Origin: CBDFGS01 sp965247255
GTDB lineage: Bacteria; Chloroflexota; Dehalococcoidia; Lucifugimonadales; CAUZJF01
Length of the DNA stretch: 64,000 bases
NCBI GenBank assembly: GCA_965247255.1
Contig: CBDFGS010000013.1
Location: 990,595 to 1,054,594, forward strand
Direction of reading: 5' to 3'
In this document: positions 61,287 to 64,000 of the stretch, piece after piece
How positions within the stretch are numbered: position 1 is the first letter of the stretch
Layout of the letters: each line of letters opens with the position of its first letter
Made by a program: the position numbers and the translations under genes
Notes under the pieces: generated by a model
Seen by the model: only the letters and a program-made list of their open reading frames with translations
What the model was told of the DNA's origin: nothing
The model's database searches: none

Positions 61287-64000
61287 ATGCCGAAATTACA
61301 GCATATCCACCGGCTTGTGATGGTCGGTGCCTTTGGCATCGCGGTAGCCTTATCCGCAGTGGCGGCGCAGCGGCCTGAGGGCGATGATACCGGCCAACGT
61401 GACGACGATGTAGCCCCCGCAAGTTACCACTACGGGGCATACGAAGAATGCATCGACGATGGGATGCCGGAATATCTTTGCCGGCAGCTGTTCCCAGCAA
61501 CGCCGACACCCACTAGTACGCCCACACCGACATCCGTAGCCACGGCTACCAACACGCCCACACCCGCGGCTACCAACACGCCCACACCGACATCCGTACC
61601 CACGGCTACCAACACGCCCACACCCACGGCTACCAACACGCCCACACCCACGGCTACCAACACGCCCACACCCACGGCTACCAACACGCCCACACCCACG
61701 GCTACCAACACGCCCACACCCACAGCTACCAACACGCCCACACCCACAGCTACCAACACGCCCACACCCGCAGCTACCAACACGCCCACACCCACAGCTA
61801 CCAACACGCCCACACCCACAGCTACCAACACGCCCACACCCACAGCTACCAACACGCCCACACCCACAGCTACCAACACGCCCACACCCGCAGCTACCAA
61901 CACGCCCACACCCACAGCTACCAACACGCCCACACCCACAGCTACCAACACGCCCACACCCACGGCTACCAACACGCCCACACCCACTCCGACGCCAACC
62001 TGTAGCGTGACATCGCTTGGGACGTTCCCGGGAACGATCACACGAACCGGAAGCTGGAGCAACAGCTGCAACTCGACGCACCGCTATGGCAAATACGCGC
62101 GCTTCTATAGCTTCACCGTAAGCCCATCAACGCAGACTAAAATAGATCTCACGTCCTCTGTGGACACCTACCTCTACCTGCTGCAAGGCAGCGGCACTTC
62201 AGGGTCGGTGATCGAGTCTGACGACGACGACGGCATCGGCACCAACTCGCAGATAGTCCGAACGCTTTCGTCGGGGACGTACACGGTCGAGGCGACGACG
62301 TTCTACAGCGCCCAGATGGGGAGCTTCACGCTGACCATAACGCCTGTGTGCAGCGTGACGTCGCTTGGGACGCTCTCGGGGACGATCACGCGAACCGGAA
62401 GCTGGAGCAACAGCTGCAACTCGACGAACCGCTCGGGCAAATACGCGCGCTTCTATAGCTTCAGCGTAAGCCAATCATCGCAGGTTACAATAGACCTCAC
62501 GTCCTCTGTGGACACCTACCTCTACCTGCTGCAAGGCAGCGGCACTTCAGGGTCGGTGATCGAGTCTGACGACGACGACGGCAGCGGCACCAACTCGCAG
62601 ATAGTCCGAACGCTTTCGTCGGGGACGTACACGGTCGAGGCGACGACGTTCTACACCGCTCAGACGGGGAGCTTCACGCTGACCATAACGCCTCCCACAC
62701 CGACGCCCACACCCACGGCCACGCCCACGGCGACTCCCACGGCGACTCCCGCGGCTACTTCCACGCCAACTCCGACAGCCACTCCGACGGCCACGCCCAC
62801 ACCGACGCCCACACCGACGCCGACGCCCACACCCACGGCTACCAACACGCCAACGCCAACGGCCACGGCTACCAACACACCCACGCCAACGGCGACTCCC
62901 ACGCCCACCCCCACGCCAACGCTCAACTTCAACGTGGACCTCAACTTCGACCTCGCGGGTCCCGCTATCTCGCAGAGCTTCGCCAACGTTGTATGGTATC
63001 TCATGGAGTATGGGTACGCCTCAGTGACGACTCAGGCCAACGTAAATCTGGCGGACTACGAGTTTCTCGTCAGAGCGCCTGAGGACACCGGCATCCAGTC
63101 GGGCAGAACTTTGTGTCAATGGCCAACCTCTGCCCAATCATGGCCACCGCAGGATTCCGTCTGGACTAGCGCGATTTCAACCATCAGCCTGGTGCGCTGC
63201 GGCATCGGAGACGGAGCGACAAATGTGCGCGTATGGCTCAAGCCTGCGGGTTCCATCCAGAACGCCCAAGTGTTCCAGGGCTACGAAAACACGGTGGCGC
63301 AGTTGTTGCATCAGGACGACAACACCGTGGAATATGCGATAGGCGCGATGCTGCCAACTCCCGCCATCACGCCCACTCCCACCATCACGCCCACCCCTAC
63401 GCCCGCGCCCACCCCCACTGTTACGCCGACGCCCACCATCACGCCAACACCCGGCGGCACGGTGTCGCCTACGGCTACTCCCACGGTCACGCCAACTGCG
63501 GTGCCCACCCCGACGCCCACGCCGACGCCAACACCCAATCCGGCGGTCATCATCCCTGCTTCAATTCCGATTGCGGTGAGCGCGTGGGAGACGGCGGTGG
63601 CCACGTCAACTCCTGGCATAACCTTCTGCGAGGGCAACGGCTGCGGGGCGAGCAACAGCGACGGCGGAGTCGTTACGATCAACGTGGTGAACGGGACCCT
63701 GGCCCCCTGCGCCGGGATTGCCTGCGTCAGGTATGGTCCGCCGAACGGTCGACACCTGGGCAATATGACGATAACCATCGAACAACCGGCGTACAGCGGC
63801 GGCCAACAATTCTACTGGACAGATGATGACGGTGTCGTTGATGGACCCGGTCCATGGATATACCTACCGGGAGCCGTTATGCACGAGTTCGGGCACACAT
63901 GGATGCTGGGACACGCCCCCGGCACGACGACCATCATGGGGCCCGGGAACAACGCCGCGCTTCCCAGTTCCGACGACGCAGAGGCGATGCACGCGGCCAA
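61287..64000 (+). CDS. Secreted repeat-rich zinc metalloprotease, 3' end outside window
   Basis: At least 904 aa with no stop in frame; start ATG 61287 has AGGAGG 9 bases upstream. Order: signal peptide (to ~residue 27), a short acidic segment with Cys, an array of eight-residue units ATNTPTPT (~18 copies), two near-identical ~116-residue domains resembling bacterial pre-peptidase C-terminal (PPC) domains (each with SVDTYLYLLQGSG and SSGTYTVEATTFY), a Thr-Pro linker, a ~115-residue Cys-containing domain, a third Thr-Pro linker, and a catalytic part with HEFGHTWMLGH (His866, Glu867, His870, His876) and a Met-turn-like TTIMGPG. This is the HExxHxxxxxH pattern of metzincins. Role likely degradation or surface processing; partners unknown. 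Confidence 0.85.
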   Translation, partial: MPKLQHIHRLVMVGAFGIAVALSAVAAQRPEGDDTGQRDDDVAPASYHYGAYEECIDDGMPEYLCRQLFPATPTPTSTPTPTSVATATNTPTPAATNTPTPTSVPTATNTPTPTATNTPTPTATNTPTPTATNTPTPTATNTPTPTATNTPTPTATNTPTPAATNTPTPTATNTPTPTATNTPTPTATNTPTPTATNTPTPAATNTPTPTATNTPTPTATNTPTPTATNTPTPTPTPTCSVTSLGTFPGTITRTGSWSNSCNSTHRYGKYARFYSFTVSPSTQTKIDLTSSVDTYLYLLQGSGTSGSVIESDDDDGIGTNSQIVRTLSSGTYTVEATTFYSAQMGSFTLTITPVCSVTSLGTLSGTITRTGSWSNSCNSTNRSGKYARFYSFSVSQSSQVTIDLTSSVDTYLYLLQGSGTSGSVIESDDDDGSGTNSQIVRTLSSGTYTVEATTFYTAQTGSFTLTITPPTPTPTPTATPTATPTATPAATSTPTPTATPTATPTPTPTPTPTPTPTATNTPTPTATATNTPTPTATPTPTPTPTLNFNVDLNFDLAGPAISQSFANVVWYLMEYGYASVTTQANVNLADYEFLVRAPEDTGIQSGRTLCQWPTSAQSWPPQDSVWTSAISTISLVRCGIGDGATNVRVWLKPAGSIQNAQVFQGYENTVAQLLHQDDNTVEYAIGAMLPTPAITPTPTITPTPTPAPTPTVTPTPTITPTPGGTVSPTATPTVTPTAVPTPTPTPTPTPNPAVIIPASIPIAVSAWETAVATSTPGITFCEGNGCGASNSDGGVVTINVVNGTLAPCAGIACVRYGPPNGRHLGNMTITIEQPAYSGGQQFYWTDDDGVVDGPGPWIYLPGAVMHEFGHTWMLGHAPGTTTIMGPGNNAALPSSDDAEAMHAA
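61544..61987 (+). repeat. 24-bp coding tandem repeat, 18 copies
   Basis: GCTACCAACACGCCCACACC recurs about 18 times, mostly at 24-bp steps, encoding A-T-N-T-P-T-P-T. Within it a 120-bp block (five units) at 61741-61860 is almost exactly repeated at 61861-61980, a higher-order duplication. Confidence 0.9.
62001..62690 (+). repeat. Tandem duplication of a ~348-bp PPC-like domain
   Basis: The segment starting TGTAGCGTGACATCGC at 62001 recurs with few differences at 62349 (period 348 bp). Long stretches are identical, so the duplication looks recent compared with the usual divergence of repeated domains. Confidence 0.9.

Noticed and set aside
61544..61987. Regularly spaced 24-bp repeats as a possible CRISPR array
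   Set aside because: The repeats are contiguous with no unique spacers, stay in one reading frame and encode a Thr-Pro stalk; no cas genes are nearby.
61350..62081. Long minus-strand ORFs with many repeated Cys-Gly-Arg-Val-Gly or Val-Gly-Val-Leu-Val units
   Set aside because: They are antisense translations of the 24-bp coding repeat of the plus-strand metalloprotease, which has a signal peptide, ribosome-binding site and real domains.

Overview
The window looks like a chromosomal segment of a high-GC, non-phototrophic Chloroflexota bacterium, most plausibly a Dehalococcoidia/SAR202-type lineage. This is inferred from gene content, not from a marker-gene tree. The reasons are: many secreted proteins with long Thr-Pro linkers; a two-gene egtB-egtD ergothioneine locus; scattered catabolic singletons (formamidase-like, HpcH/HpaI aldolase, FAH, SDR, bicupin, MetE-like, sialidase-like); and single-copy housekeeping genes (secD, secF, rho, pyrG, sucC, sucD, def, CCA/poly(A) polymerase, lysA, holB). 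No rRNA, tRNA or CRISPR array was recognised.

Layout. 1-6.9 kb: 3' end of an acetamidase/formamidase, a MerT-like membrane protein, DUF1801, an HpcH aldolase, an FHA protein, an aldo/keto reductase and an atypical secreted subtilase. 7-9.5 kb: an IS1380-family element (7252-8955, 5-bp target duplication CTAAG) splitting a hypothetical gene. 9.6-15.6 kb: a TIM-barrel protein, an NHL lipoprotein, lysA-holB and a truncated PSP1 protein. 15.7-18.9 kb: egtB-egtD-phosphoribosyltransferase-like behind a recognisable promoter. 18.9-22.1 kb: a zur-znuA-znuC-znuB type metal operon. 22.4-31.4 kb: HNH protein, CvpA, PAP2, double-length M16 peptidase, a small membrane protein, aminotransferase V, SDR and a complete formamidase paralogue. 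31.4-36.7 kb: secD-secF and def-CCA/HD. 37-40 kb: sialidase-like, MetE-like and bicupin genes. 40.1-44.2 kb: two cell-surface proteins, one 946 aa with tandem promoters and a long leader. 44.6-48 kb: rho and pyrG. 48.4-59 kb: FAH, a TPR lipoprotein, a vWA/PD40 lipoprotein gene split by a second IS1380-family copy (52105-53820, target duplication GTTAA), SDR, aminotransferase IV and sucD-sucC. 59.6-61.3 kb: a decayed IS1182-type element abutting a 125-bp perfect hairpin. 61.3 kb to the end: a secreted, repeat-rich zinc metalloprotease running off the window.

The most informative result is that both IS1380-family insertions can be undone on paper. Removing each element and one 5-bp target copy joins two flanking ORFs in the same frame, giving a predicted 261-aa protein and a predicted 835-aa lipoprotein (von Willebrand A domain, linker, PD40 beta-propeller). 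Other unusual points are the large hairpin beside the IS1182 remnant, a short palindrome core related to it at two other places, the 18-copy 24-bp coding repeat in the metalloprotease, an aminotransferase IV without a visible catalytic lysine, a subtilase with Glu where His is expected, an extra repetitive insert in SecD, and the phosphoribosyltransferase-like gene following egtBD.
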